Part shown: one piece after another, positions 1 to 18,439 of the stretch
How the letters are laid out: each line of letters begins with the position of its first letter
Position numbering within the stretch: position 1 is the stretch's first letter
DNA from: Neocallimastix lanati (nom. inval.)
Lineage: Eukaryota > Neocallimastigomycota > Neocallimastigomycetes > Neocallimastigales > Neocallimastigaceae
Assembly: GCA_016946835.1 (NCBI GenBank)
Contig: JACVTC010000003.1
Location: 691,001-755,000 of the forward strand
Length of the DNA: 64,000 bases
Direction: 5' to 3'
Made by a program: the position numbers and the translations under genes
The notes under the pieces: model-generated
What the model saw: the letters and a program-made list of their open reading frames with translations, nothing else
Told to the model about the DNA's origin: nothing
The model's database searches: none

Positions 1-629
1 TTATTATTTTTTTTTTTACAAATATTTAATTATCTATTTCATTCATTTTGTAATTTGTTGAGAAAAAATATTTATTTAATATAAAAAATTGAATTTATTT
101 AATTCTCTTTTTTTAAAGGAAGTACATTCTTATGATTTTCAATTTAAAATAATGATTTATGATTAAATAAAAATTTACTGAAATTTTTTTAAAAAGTAAT
201 TTATATTAATTATTGAATTAAATATATTATTTATTTATTTTTTTTTATTAATAAATTAGAATAAATAAAGTTTAACTCAATCAAAAATAAATTTATAATT
301 AATATTCATCAATTTAATTACATTTATTATTATTACTATTAAGGATTATAGAATATTTATATTATTATAATATAAACTATAATATTTTTTCGTAAAGAAA
401 AAAGAAAGACCTGTTCCTATTTTTTTATTTTTAAAAAAAAATTTTTTTTTTTCATAAATAAAAATTCATATATTAACAATAAATTGTATTTATATATTAT
501 TTTTATTAATTTTAACATAAATTATATTTATAAAATTATAATAAATTATATATACATATGGATAATATAATACATTAATTTATTTCTGATATTATTGGCT
601 AATTTTTATTATAACAATTAAATATTAAA

Positions 630-663
<34 letters not shown>

Positions 664-1260
664 CAATTAAGTAAATCTATAAAATATTTTATCTTGTTAG
701 GTAGTATTATATTTTATATGATTAATGAAAAAATGAAATTTATTGTGATATTACAAAAGTTCTTTATAATAATAATAATAATAATATTTCAATGATTCAA
801 ATAAAGTTTATTACTTATTTTCTTTAAAAAAGAAAAAACTAAAATAAAAAAATAATGCAACTATAGAAATTTATATTATATGATAAAAAAAAATATTGTT
901 TAAAACTGTTCAATACTCATATTTTATATAAATAACTTTTAAAATATTTCTTTGATATGATTCATGAAAATTGATTCATTAAGCTATTAAAATATATAAA
1001 TAATAATTTATTGATCGAATTCACTTTATATTATTTTTCAATTAATATGATATTAATTGATACAATAGTTAATTTAGATACATTATATAAAGCCTCATTA
1101 TTATATATTTAAAATTTGATTGGTTGTACTTATATTTAATAATGAATAATGTAGTATGAATAATAATTAATATAAATTTATGTAATATTTACATAATATA
1201 TTTATGTAATATATATTTATGTAACTTGCACATATTAATAGCTCATATTTTATTTCCAGT
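1..1260. other. AT-rich intergenic sequence, no gene seen
   Basis: This stretch is almost entirely A and T, with short homopolymers, TA runs and a small (AAT)n run near 767-787. No open frame of convincing composition and no tRNA-like fold was seen on either strand. It ends where the higher-complexity repeat copy begins. Confidence 0.6.
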
Positions 1261-1608
1261 GTTAATCCTAGTGATTAGTACAAGGGACTAATACACATAA
1301 GTTTTTTGGACCGACCCACGACTACCTCCTGAATTTTTATGGGGCGTTTTTCATCCTTCCAAGGAGTTTTTCAGCAGAGAGTAATCTATGAGAGAATTAG
1401 GGATTAGTGAAGTTCTTCTTACCTCTGTGATGGTTAAAGATACAAATGAAGCCCTTCGTATTAAGCGGTACATAGGGAATGTCTTTCAAATTAGCCTTGC
1501 TTAAAAAGAGGTCCGAAACATTATGACAAAGAATCCAATGAGAGTCTGATACCTTTAAGGTAGAGATTGGTGACTCAATTGTCCTCCCCTCTTGTTAATC
1601 CCAGTTTA
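1261..1608. repeat. Interspersed repeat of unknown class, copy A
   Basis: This block has clearly higher GC and sequence complexity than its surroundings. From about 1298 it can be aligned with a second divergent copy at 50788-51190. Shared stretches include GACTACCTCCTGAATTT followed by TATGGGG, a central AGCGG..A..TAGGGAAT segment, AAAGAATCCAATGA, and a closing GTTAATCCCA. It is followed on the plus strand by an A-rich tail and (AAT)n, as a poly(A)-tailed retroposon would be. A near-match of the closing motif, GTTAATCCTAGT, also lies at its left edge (1261-1272), with GTTAATCCCAGT at 1594-1605. Read on the minus strand there is a 67-codon open frame from about 1590 downward, so it could instead be a fragment of a coding element. 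Class and function are not known. Confidence 0.7.
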
Positions 1609-1668
1609 AAAAAAATAATAATAATAGTTCATATTGCAAATTACTATTTTAGAGTAAATATATCAATG

Positions 1669-1704
<36 letters not shown>

Positions 1705-2194
1705 TATAATAATGATAATAACAAATAATTATTCCAATACTGTTACAATCGTTATTTAATAAAAATATTGACAAAATGATAGCAAATTAATTTTAATCAT
1801 ACATTGCCTATTATATTGTTAATATTGATTATTTTTTTATACTTTTATTTAATTTTTAATTTTTAATTTTATTTTTAATTACAATATAAATATATTATTT
1901 TTTACTATAATTTTTACTTTATATCATCATTAAAATATTTATATTTTAGTGTTTATTTTTTTTAAATAAACTTTTTAATATGTTTTAATTTCTAACAATA
2001 TATATAATGATTAATATTTTTATTAAAATATTTTATCATCTATAATTATAATTCTTGACTTTGCATTATTCATTAATAATATATATAATTTTAATTATAA
2101 CAAAATATATCAATTTTCATAATTAATAATAAAAAAATTTTTTTTTTAAATTAATATGAAAATAATTTTTATATACTTTATTTTATTTTTCATT

Positions 2195-2852
2195 TTAATC
2201 TTCACCAGCTGGTACTTCTTCCTCTAATATTCTAATAAGCTTAACTTTAATTTCTGAAATATCATCTCCATGTAAAGTGCAATTTACGAATTCACATTCC
2301 ACTTGCATTTGAACCTTTTAATTATATATATCAATTTTATACTTGAATAATTATAATCATATTTATTTTTTAACTTTAACAATAAAATATCATTTACTTA
2401 GTACTTACTAATTCCAAGGCACCTCGTATTACACCACATAAAATATTGGAGTACCATAAATCCATTGCATCTTCTGGAAGTTCAACAAATTCAGTTAATG
2501 GATTTTCTTCAAAAACTAAAGAAAATTCTTTTTCATCCAGACTCCAATTAGTAACATTTGGAACTATATTTAAAAATATTTTGAATCCAATCTAAATTAT
2601 TAATATAAAATAATATTCCCCCCAAAAAAGAGATTAATCAATAACATATTATTAAAACAATTATCCATACGTATTTTAAGTATTTAAGGTTTTAATAATA
2701 ATTGTTGGTATTAGTATGACAACAATATTATATACGTACTTTACTTATTACTTCAGCAGTCTCTTTAAAATCTTTACAACGAGGAATGTTGGTTTTTGCT
2801 AAGAAATCTTCAATTAAACGACAACCAATATTATATCCCCTATATTGTTATA

Positions 2853-2905
<53 letters not shown>

Positions 2906-3882
2906 TTTTGAAAATAAGATATATATTTTATAAATAAATTAATACTTGGTATACTTAGTTATGTATAATAAATTTTAAATTATTATTTTTTATTAAAATT
3001 ATTTTCATTCCTATTGTTTTTTATATATCATATTTTTATATAATTAATGATTAATGAACATTTATTTGTAATTTTATTAAACTATAAGTTTATTTTATAT
3101 ATTTAATATTTAATTTAAATTTAAAATATTAAATTCTAATATGTTATTGTAATATATCAAAACATGAAATTAAATTTATTTTAACTTCATTCTTAAATAA
3201 AATAAATATCAATTATCAATAAGAATTTCTTTATATATATAATTAAATTTTATATATTTTTGTATAATAAAAAGTTCAAAAATTAAATTTAAGTTCACTA
3301 AATAAAAATTTCAAAATCCAAATTTCATTCATTCATTCATTATATATCATTTAATTTATATAAAATTTTTGGATGTTTGTACATCAATTAAATCATTATT
3401 ACTATTGTTCTATTTAAAATTAATACTAATGAAATTATAAAATATTTCGAATTTTGAAAGTTTTTATTTTGAACAATTAGAATTTCAACATTCTTTATTC
3501 TTTTGTTTATTTTTTTAAATATTATCCCTATCTTTTGTATTTATTATTTTTTCTTTCATAATTATATATTTTATTAAAATTCATTTTAATTTTTATCAAA
3601 GAAAGCTTACATTTTTTCCAATTGCTTATTCACTTCATTGTAATCTTCATAATCCTTAATTAATTGTGTAACAACCGATCCGTAAGTTAATGAAAATAAT
3701 TCAGCATTCTTATTTTATTTTATTTTTATTATTTTTTTCATCATATTTAATATTAAAAAAATATTAGATTATTTACAATATTTTATATATATATATATAT
3801 GAGAATTAAAAGAAATTACAATTTTTTCAGTTTTTAACTTCCAGATATCTTCTCCTATACGTTGCTTAGTATTTACAGACAT
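2195..3882 (-). CDS. TRAPPC3: TRAPP complex subunit 3 (Bet3-type)
   Basis: This is a core subunit of the TRAPP tethering complex, which acts as a Rab1/Ypt1 exchange factor in ER-to-Golgi and Golgi traffic. About five exons can be read: 3882 to about 3820 (starts [14 protein letters not shown]), near 3604-3700 ([22 protein letters not shown]), about 2845-2745 ([27 protein letters not shown]), about 2592-2412 ([18 protein letters not shown]) and about 2318-2195 ([10 protein letters not shown], ending EEEVPAGED and a TAA stop). These blocks follow the known TRAPPC3 order from end to end, including the ELF-LTYG start of the core and the PAGE-like C-terminus. Length is about the family's usual 180-190 residues. 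The conserved palmitoylated Cys region falls in the KDF/CR segment (IGCRLIEDF), where the human protein has Val, so acylation cannot be inferred. It is divergent from the SMPD4-like gene, with about 970 bases between the two starts. Confidence 0.95.
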
Positions 3883-4525
3883 ATTGCTATAATTAATTGT
3901 TTATTTATTTACAAATTATTTTGTTTTAATGTTATTAAAAATAATATATTAAACGTTTAAATATTATATTTTCATTTATTTATTAATCAAGATTTTAATA
4001 CAGTTTTTCATTAGTTTACTGTATTTTTTTTTTTTTTTTAATTTATTTTAATTATATTTTTAAATCTTTATTTCAATTTAATATGTATTATAAATTATCT
4101 TTATATTTATTTATTTATTTATTATTTTTACCTTTAGTACTTTATAATTTATAATATGAAGTAATAAATAAAAATTAAAATAAATATTACTTTTACAATG
4201 TGTAATAAATAAATATAATTAAATGATTTTTATTCTATAAATATATTTCTGTTATTTTAAATACTTTTTGGATGTATTAATGAAATATTATAATAGTAAA
4301 AAGTATTAGAAACTAAAATTAAAATATTTAAATAAATAAATAAATAAATAATAAATTTAATATATAAATAAATATATAAATATTTAAATAAGTATATATA
4401 TATTTAATAATAGATTGAATGTATAATTTAATTATGTATGTATCAAAGAAATGTATGTATTAAATAAGAAAAACTTTAAATTGATTAACACTAATATTAT
4501 ACAAATGAAATTAATAAATATATAT

Positions 4526-4561
<36 letters not shown>

Positions 4562-4856
4562 TATTTTTAATATTTTTACTATTTTTATTTTTTTCTATAA
4601 AGTTTTTCGAATTTAGGAATTATAGGAAGATCATAAATATATTAAATACACGGTATATAGGAGAGAAATCTTTAATTTTTTTTTTATCATTTATATATGT
4701 TTTGTAAAAATTTATAAAATAATTTAAATATTTATTTTCAAAAAAAGATAAAGATTAAAGTTAATTTATATTTTAAACTACTTCACTTACACTTATTATT
4801 TCTACAACATCAACAGTAACTAACTACTGCTGATAATAGTAAATTGAATAAAGAAA
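3883..4856. promoter_or_regulatory. Divergent intergenic spacer between TRAPPC3 and SMPD4-like gene
   Basis: The two start codons face away from each other across 974 bases, so both promoters must lie here. The sequence holds T tracts (about 4026-4040 and 4530-4559), TTTA/AATA runs and a 5' leader just before 4857 with somewhat mixed composition. No specific promoter element can be defended by eye. Confidence 0.4.
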
Positions 4857-5090
4857 ATGTACGAACTTTCCAAGATATTATCTACGCCATTACCAGTAAA
4901 TGAATTTTATTATACAATTCAAAGTAATTTTTCACAAATATGGGATACAAATGAAAGACCAAATATAATATTTGATATATTACCTAAATTATGTTCAAGA
5001 TTATTTGGTTCAAAAAATTATAGGTAAAAACTAGTTTTAAAAATTAACTTTTTTTTCAAACAATATTTCCAAATTTTACAATATAAATAA

Positions 5091-5148
<58 letters not shown>

Positions 5149-6597
5149 TCATTTCCATTTTCTTTGATATTTACATAAAATTTTTATTTTATTTTTATTT
5201 GTTTTATTATTTTATTTTAATTACTAAATTTTAATATATTAAATAAATTAATGCTGTATATTTTTTTATTTTAAAAATAAAATTTTCTTAAAGGGGATAT
5301 TTTCAATTAAATCTTAATGAAAGAGATGAATCATATCTTTTAAACATGTTAAATCCAAATGGATATATCATTCAACTTTTATTGAAGTATTATAATGAAT
5401 CAAATTGTTTATATGAAATTCTTCAAGATAAATTACCAGTAAATTAATTTTAGTTTTAAATAATTATTTAGTAAAATTTAAATAAATGGAATAAAAAATT
5501 TATTAATTTGTGATTAATTAATTAATAGGTTCCAGTTCAAAAACAATTTCAATTGTGTGATTTTCAATCACTTCCATTAATATATCAAACTCATTTACAT
5601 TTAATGGAATCATACTTCACAACACCAAGAGAAAATTTCATTACTTCTTCACAGGAGCAACCTGCAAAGATTATGTTTAGTATCCTTTTTATTACGAAGA
5701 TTTTGATAAATAGAAAGTTTTGTATTTTTTTTTTTTTTTTTTTAGAAGAAAATTTATCTATACTACATTAATTATTTAATATTTTTAATATTAATATCAA
5801 AGATATGGTCGAATATTATATATTTTGTTTTATATTCTTTTTAACAGTAAGACAAAATAACAAATTAAATTCAGTTGTAAGTGAAATATATTAGATAAGA
5901 ATTGCATTAATCAAAAGGAAAACTTTCCAAATATTAATTTAATTTCTTTTAAATATAAAATAATATTATACGCACATTAAATTAAAGTCTCAATTTATGT
6001 TGTTTTCATCAAAATCTGAAAATAAAAAGGAAAATAATTTTTTAAAATCTGCCGGTCAATACATATTTAATGATTTCATAAAACCAGGAAATAAAACATC
6101 AACAAAAAATAACGTTTATGGAACATCAGCTAATATTTCGAAAAGTAATTTACTTTATATTAATTTGTTTATTCATTATTTAAAGTATTTTATTCCATTA
6201 GAATCAAATTCAAAAGTTAGATTGATGTCAAAACCAACAAAACAAGAAACTGTAAGGTATCTTTATAATGATTCATTACGTATGAGAACATTAAAAAAAA
6301 ATTCTATTCCATTAACATCACCAATAGGTGACAACAGAAGCGATGATGAAAAATTACATTTAAAAGGAGGAATTATGAAAGGTTCAACAAATATATAAAT
6401 TTAAGCATTATTATTAATTAATAATAATTTTTTGATAATTTATATTAATTTTATTAAAAATACTATTTATTTTTAGTAACTCCAGATATTCCACATAGAA
6501 ATATTTTTGAATGCAGGTATAACCTATTATTTAAAATTTTAGATATGATATATATATATATATATTTTTTATTTAAATTTTGTTTTATTAACTTGTA

Positions 6598-6658
<61 letters not shown>

Positions 6659-8482
6659 GATTTATAAATTCTTCTTCATCATTAAAAATTTCAGAATTCT
6701 TTATTGATACAATTTGTGAATTATGGTTAAATCAAAATTCAATAGATGATTTAAAAAATTCAAATAAAAGAGTAACTATATTTATATTAATTCACCAAAT
6801 ATAATATAAATTGAATATTTATTTATTTATTTATTTTAAATTGTATGAAATAAATTTAGACTTATAATAATCCAAGTATTCCACAACTTATTTGCATTAA
6901 TCAAGTTGTTAAACATGTTATTTTATTATTAAATGAAAGAAATAACATAAATGAAACTTCATTGATTAATAATAATAATTACGAATTAAACAACTCTATA
7001 ATTCAAGAGTATATTTTTTATATTAATTATTTTAATATTATAATTATAAATTTTTAAAAAAATATATATTATTATATATTAATGACAAAAAAAAAAAAAA
7101 TTATTTCATTCTATAGTTATTCTTATCAAGCATTACATTCAAGACTTTTCTTGTTTTTACAATTGGCTTTACGTTACTTACCATTAGATAGTTCATTCGA
7201 ATTAGTAATTATAAAAAAAATTTTTTATGTGATTTAATATATATATATTATTATTAATTTATATATATAAAAGATAATTAATTATGAATATTTAAATTTA
7301 TTTATTATTAAAGACTGTTGATATATGGCTTTCATATATTCAACCTTGGGGAGAGAAAAAGAAAAATATAAATATTAATGGTGATTGGTAAATATTATGA
7401 ATTATTTATAAATATTATATATATATAAATTAGTTTTAATCATAGATGCTAATATTATTAATTATAATAATAATAATAATAATAATGTATATATATATTT
7501 ATTATTATTATCATATAAGGGCTTCATACATTTATGATAATTATTTGTATTATTCTGTGTTATTCATGACATTTTTATCAAGAGTCATTCATTTTGATTT
7601 TTCTCTTTCAAGAATTAATAGTAAAATACCAGAAAATATAAAAAAAAATCAATTAGATCTTCTTAAGAAAGTATTAAATGTTTACTCAAATCAAAATCTT
7701 TTAAAATTCCTAAGAGAAACTGAAAGTGTAATATTATCTGCTGATAGTGTACAACAAATTCAAGGTTTTTCAAATAATACAACACCATCTATTATATTGT
7801 TACAAAATCACCTAATAGATTTTGGATATGAAAAAGATTATCAACCAGTATTTAATATTTTAACTGAAGGAAAATTTGAAACTTGGGATACAGTATGTAT
7901 ATTTAAAAATTTCATATAATTAAAGCAAATGAATAGTTAATTGTTGTACATATATATATATAAATTTATTTATTCTTTTTTTTTTTTTTTTTTAATATTA
8001 TTATTTTTTTATTTTATTAATCTAATTTTTTTTTTATAAATACATATTAATGGAATCATAATTGATGTTATTATAGTTAACAATTATTATAGAAAGTATT
8101 AATAATGCTATAACTCAAATACAACAAAGAATATCACCATTTATAAATGATGAATTATTAGGCAAATTTTCCAATGGTATAAATATTAAAGCTATTGCTG
8201 ATGAAACTATTTTATTAACAAAATATGTTGTGAATCAATTTAATAAGTTAAATCCAAAATCTCGTGAAATAAATGTTATTTTAAATAACCAATTAGAATC
8301 TCTTAAAGGTATATTAAAGATAATCGAAAATATTTGGGAAATTCCATCCCATATATCACCAAATGTATTACAACCACGCGATTTAGAAAATTTAAATCAA
8401 GTAAGACCAGGTGTGTATGCTCCAGATTATTCTTCTGATGGTAAATTAACATATGAAGGAAGGCAACAAGTAAGTATAATCT

Positions 8483-8518
<36 letters not shown>

Positions 8519-8837
8519 TTTTTTTTTTTTTTTTTTTTTTTTGTTATATATATTAATTCATTTAAAAATTGAAATTTTAAATTATTATAAAAAAAAAAAA
8601 AAATAAAATTAAAAAATAAAAAAATAAAAATAAAGATTATTCACGGTTTACGTAAATGCGATAATACAAATATAAAAATTAAACCTACTCCAAGACAAAG
8701 GGAAATGATATTTTCATATGAAATCGCTCCATTGGTTCATTTAACCAATTATTTATCTGATGTAGCCAACCAAAAAGTAAATATTTATTACATTGATAAA
8801 AGCTTCTAAGTAAATATATAATAATAATAATAATAAC

Positions 8838-8880
<43 letters not shown>

Positions 8881-9191
8881 TATATATATAGTACAATATT
8901 CTTCTTAGTCGACTTGGAAGCCGTAATATTTATGTACCAAGATTTTTATTCAAGGTTAATTTCAATTTTAGATTCTTGGCATCTTATCAAAATATTCTCT
9001 TTTTCTTTATAATTGGATTAATTATCTATAGTTTATGTAAATATGATTGGGCTGTTAATCTCTTAGGATTTTTAATTGTTGTGTGTATTATATATGCTGT
9101 TAATACAAAATCTAAAAGTAATAATATATATAAATATAAAAGAAATAAATATCCAAATATTTTTAACAGAAGTTTTTTCATTAAACAGTAA
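4857..9191 (+). CDS. SMPD4: SMPD4-like protein (neutral sphingomyelinase 3 family)
   Basis: SMPD4 is an ER and nuclear-envelope membrane protein described as a neutral sphingomyelin phosphodiesterase and as a nuclear-pore associated protein. The start at 4857 gives MYELSKILSTPLPVNEFYY. Exons 4857-5023, 5294-5438, 5529-5679, 5803-5876 and 5988-6381 are in phase and give family blocks such as MLNPNGYIIQLLLKY, LPVPVQKQF and NMVEYYIFCF. The strongest block, near 7117-7390, reads YQALHSRLFLFLQLALRYLP and then WLSYIQPWGEK, a hallmark of the family. Later exons (about 7556-7893, 8092-8468, 8638-8777, 8891-9191) include RPGVYAPDY. The C-terminus has two hydrophobic segments (about 8995-9100), as expected for a tail-region membrane anchor. 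Two introns appear to use donors other than GTAAGT-like sites (GTATCC at 5680, GTTCAA at 6382), so those boundaries need cDNA. Enzymatic activity in this lineage is unproven. Confidence 0.9.
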
Positions 9192-10160
9192 ATTAGAAGA
9201 TATTGTGGCAAGTTTTTTATTTAAAAAATAATAATAATAATATTATTATTATATAAATCTATAAATTATAGCAGAAATAGCTATCTCTATTTATTCTCTA
9301 TTATTGAATTAATAAAAATGTGATAAAAAAATATATTTATTAATATATTATTATTTTTTTTCCTACTCTTTTTACAAAATTAAATTTAATTTCTATAAAA
9401 ACAAAAAAAAATATATAAATATAAATATAAATATAAATATATTATTATTATTATTATTATTATTGTACAAGATTATTTAAGATTATTAACAAATAAATAC
9501 ATATATAGAAAAATAAATAAATTAATAATAATTGATAATCTATTATTTGTTATTAAATATTTTATTATTATTAAATAAAGGATATACTAGTCAAAGGGGT
9601 CTTAATAAAGGAGCTTTTGACTTTATAAAACAATTTTCTTTAATAATAAATAATTTTCTCCCTAAAATTATTTTTTTCATTAAAAAGTTATATTTTCACA
9701 AATTTATTTATTTATCTTCTCTTTATTAAATCATACTTCTAAAAGTCCACTTTTACTTATATATTATATTTATATCTTTTATTACTTTTAAGATTTTAAC
9801 TATTCATTTTTAATATAATATATTAATCCAAATTTAATAATTTTAGTATATTTCAATATAAAATGATAAATATATAATTAGAGAAATAATTTAATACATT
9901 TTAATACATTTTGTATTCTTTCATAAATATTTGTTATAAAATTCCTTATCAGTAACATAAATAAAAATGAAAAAATAAAATTTATTTTTATAATTTGCGA
10001 TTATATGTATAATCCATATTTTATTTGTAAGAAAATTTATGAAAAATTAAAAATAATTTTATATTTACTATTATCAAAATAATTATACAAATAATTGTAA
10101 TTATTTATAGAAATAAAATATAAATAAGTTAGAAGAATATAGAATAATAGGATAATAATG
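9192..10160. other. Intergenic sequence after SMPD4-like gene, no gene seen
   Basis: This is AT-rich 3' flank with an (AATATA)n/(ATT)n patch near 9419-9464. A short open frame at 9532-9729 is low-complexity Leu/Ile/Asn and has no support as a gene. Confidence 0.5.
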
Positions 10161-10165
10161 AAATT

Positions 10166-10399
10166 TAAAATAAAATAAAATAAAATAAAATAAAATAAAA
10201 TAAAATAAAATAAAATAAAATAAAATAAAATAAAATAAAATAAAATAAAATAAAATAAAATAAAATAAAATAAAATAAAATAAAATAAAATAAAATAAAA
10301 TAAAATAAAATAAAATAAAATAAAATAAAATAAAATAAAATAAAATAAAATAAAATAAAATAAAATAAAATAAAATAAAATAAAATAAAATAAAATAAA
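10166..10399. repeat. (AAAAT)n pentanucleotide array
   Basis: About 46 nearly perfect tandem copies of AAAAT. Because 5 is not a multiple of 3, the array stays open in a minus-strand frame as an apparent Tyr/Phe/Ile/Leu repeat peptide; that frame is an artefact. The array ends directly in a unit that is also found in a CCDC40 intron. Confidence 0.97.
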
Positions 10400-10436
10400 T
10401 AGTAGAATATGAATGTAGAGTACCGATTGAATAAAA
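10399..10436. repeat. Single copy of a minisatellite unit flanking the AAAAT array
   Basis: The sequence after the array carries GTAGAATATGAATGTAGAG, then a diverged CCGATTGAATAAAA. The same order of motifs recurs in tandem at about 14215-14355 within a CCDC40 intron, again embedded in AAAAT-type repeats. Confidence 0.7.
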
Positions 10437-10813
10437 ATAACATTAAAAAAAAAATAAATTTAATTATTTTCAATATTCCATTTTTAAAAATATAGAATTA
10501 TAAAATTTGATTATACATTATTATTAGGTATTTAAAATTTATATAATTACAAGTAAAAAAATTATTTTTTTTTTTGGCGTTTCTATTATTTCTTTCTTTC
10601 TTTCTCTTTCTCTCTCTTTTTTTTTTTTTTTTTATTCATGAAAAATACATATAAATAATAATATGCTTATTCTATATATTCTCTATTTTTTTTCTTATTA
10701 AAAAATAAATTTTTTATATAAATTATTTTAATTATATGAAGTTAATTGGAATTTGAATTTTCATTATATTATTAATAAAAAAAATAATTTAATTTAAAAA
10801 ATATAAATTTTAC

Positions 10814-11542
10814 TTATTGATAATTTGAAGAAGAATTATAACTTGAACTGTAGTTAGATGTTGATAATCTTGATCTTGAAGGTGGGGGTCTTCTGTCATT
10901 TCTGTCATACCTATCGTTTCTTCTGTCATCTCTTCTGTCATCTCTTCTGTCATCTCTTCTATCATCTCTTCTATCATCTCTTCTATCATCTCTTCTATCA
11001 TCTCTTCTGTCATCTCTTCTGTCATCTCTTCTATCTTCTCTTTTATAATTATTACTTCCAAAGCTATCACGTGAATCACCAGCATTTACACCAATCTCAA
11101 TAGGCCAATGAAGTAAAGGATCTTTTTTAAGCATTGGTTTAGGTCCCCAGCCTGAAATATCAGCTTCTTTCAATTCAATTTTAAATTGCTTACAAATATT
11201 TTCAAAGAATTCATTGAAATTCTTTGGTTCTGGATCTGGTGGGAATTGATCATTTCTATAACCCCCTCTATCAGCAAAATTATTTCTTCCTCTATCTCCT
11301 CCTCTTCTATCTCCAAAATCTTTTCTTCCACCTCTGTCATCTCTCCTATCACCACCTCTTCTATCTCCAAAATCTCTTCTTCCACTTCTGTCATCTCTTC
11401 TATCGCCACTTCTTCTTTCATCTCTTCTTTCATCTCTATAATCTCTTCTACGATCTCCTCCATAGTTTCTACGATCATCTCTTCTTTCTCCTCCTCTTCT
11501 ATCATCTCTTCTATCTCTTCTTTTATAATCGTAATCACCCAT
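10814..11542 (-). CDS. Arg/Asp-rich low-complexity protein, unknown function
   Basis: A single uninterrupted frame of 242 codons starts MGDYDYKRRDRRDDRR and ends at TAA 10814. Residues 1 to about 100 consist of RRDDRR, RGGDR and RRDFGDRR motifs. A short non-repetitive middle (about 105-155) includes FNEFFENICKQFKIELKEAD and SGWGPKP, which could be a small folded segment. Residues about 170-210 are some ten RDDR units, and the tail is PPPSRSRLSTSNYSSSYNSSSNY. RGG/RD-rich proteins of this kind often bind RNA in the nucleus, but I do not recognise a family and do not assign a function. The alternative frames over this region are shadows of the 12-base repeat. It is divergent from CCDC40, 1.2 kb away. 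Confidence 0.75.
   Translation of the reverse strand: MGDYDYKRRDRRDDRRGGERRDDRRNYGGDRRRDYRDERRDERRSGDRRDDRSGRRDFGDRRGGDRRDDRGGRKDFGDRRGGDRGRNNFADRGGYRNDQFPPDPEPKNFNEFFENICKQFKIELKEADISGWGPKPMLKKDPLLHWPIEIGVNAGDSRDSFGSNNYKREDRRDDRRDDRRDDRRDDRRDDRRDDRRDDRRDDRRDDRRNDRYDRNDRRPPPSRSRLSTSNYSSSYNSSSNYQ
10917..11040. repeat. 12-base coding tandem repeat (RDDR units)
   Basis: About ten copies of TCTTCT(G/A)TCATC on the plus strand, which read RDDR/DDRR on the coding minus strand. The unit length is a multiple of three, so copy number can change without frameshift. The G/A variants are grouped (three G, four A, two G), a pattern expected from local duplication of blocks. Confidence 0.93.
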
Positions 11543-12194
11543 TTTTAATATTTTTAATAACTAATACTAATATAAATTTAAATAGAGTTTAATAATTAAT
11601 GTAAATAGTTTATAACATTTTAATTAAATATATTTTTGATAATTCTAATTATTTATTTTTTTATTTATTTATTAGAAATTTTTTATATTTAATTTATTAT
11701 TTTAAGAAATATTTTTTATTATATCATAATTTATCTGGTAAATATAATTTATAATAAATAAATTTTTAATTTTAATTACAATGAAACTGTGGTCTTCTTA
11801 ATACTTTTATTTGAAATTTTCTTTACAAAATATTAGTAAATTCTAATATAAAAAAAGCAATTAAAAAAATTTATTTTCTTAATTCTATTTTTTATTTATT
11901 TATAAATTATAAATGAATAAAAATCTTACATTTTATTTAAGATTTTTTATTCTATATTTATATTTATATTAAAAAAATATTTATAATTTATATTAAATAA
12001 AATTATTTTAATTTAATAATTACATATATAATTTTAAAATCATATAATAATAAAGTTTTAAATATTATATATATAAAAATTTAATTTTTTATTTATAGAT
12101 TTTAAATATGTAAAAAAGTAATAAGAAGTATTTATGTAAATACTATATATATATATATTTATTTTTCATTTTATTTATTTATTTATTTTCATAT

Positions 12195-12245
<51 letters not shown>

Positions 12246-12752
12246 TTATATAAAATTCAACATATTTAAATAAAAAAATAAAATAAAAAAATAATACATA
12301 TAAATAAAATATAAATATATAAATAAGAATAAATAAATACACAAATAAATAAATAATCAAATAAATAAATAAATATTAATATATAAATTATTACAATAAA
12401 CAACAAAACTAATAATAATAGCGAAGATATTATTAAAACTTAAATTGATATTAAATTTGAAATTATTATTTTTTTTTCAAAAATCATTTTCATAGAATTT
12501 TATGAATTATTTATACAACTTTATTTCTTTTAATATTTGAAAACAAATTTAAGTTTTTCAATTATCAATAGTTTTAATTATTAGAATTCTAATAGAAATT
12601 AAATATTAATGAAAGGAAGTAAATTGTAAAAAAAAATTTTATTCATTTTTATTTATTTCTCTATTTACTTTAGTATTAAAAATAATACTGAATATTTTCT
12701 TCTAATTAATTTAAAGCCATCAATTATATATTAAATAGAAATAATTGTTATT
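11543..12752. promoter_or_regulatory. Divergent spacer between the RD-rich gene and CCDC40
   Basis: The two genes start away from each other, so both promoters should lie here. The content is AT-rich with an (ATTT)n array at about 12174-12247 and AAAT-type repeats to about 12380. No defined regulatory motif can be supported. Confidence 0.4.
12174..12247. repeat. (ATTT)n tetranucleotide array
   Basis: Tandem TTTA/ATTT units, nearly perfect over roughly 60 bases, in the CCDC40 upstream region. Confidence 0.9.

Positions 12753-18439
<5,687 letters not shown>

Noticed and set aside
9026-9211. Minus-strand frame over the SMPD4 C-terminus
   Set aside because: It lies on top of the transmembrane exon and is a shadow of it.
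10165-10473. A 102-codon minus-strand frame of Phe/Tyr/Ile/Leu repeats
   Set aside because: It is the (AAAAT)n array read in a frame that happens to stay open; no unique sequence supports it.
11186-11592. Plus-strand Ser/Ile and Phe/His/Leu frames opposite the RD-rich gene
   Set aside because: Both are reverse-strand readings of the RD-repeat gene; the minus frame has the ATG, charge pattern and unique core.
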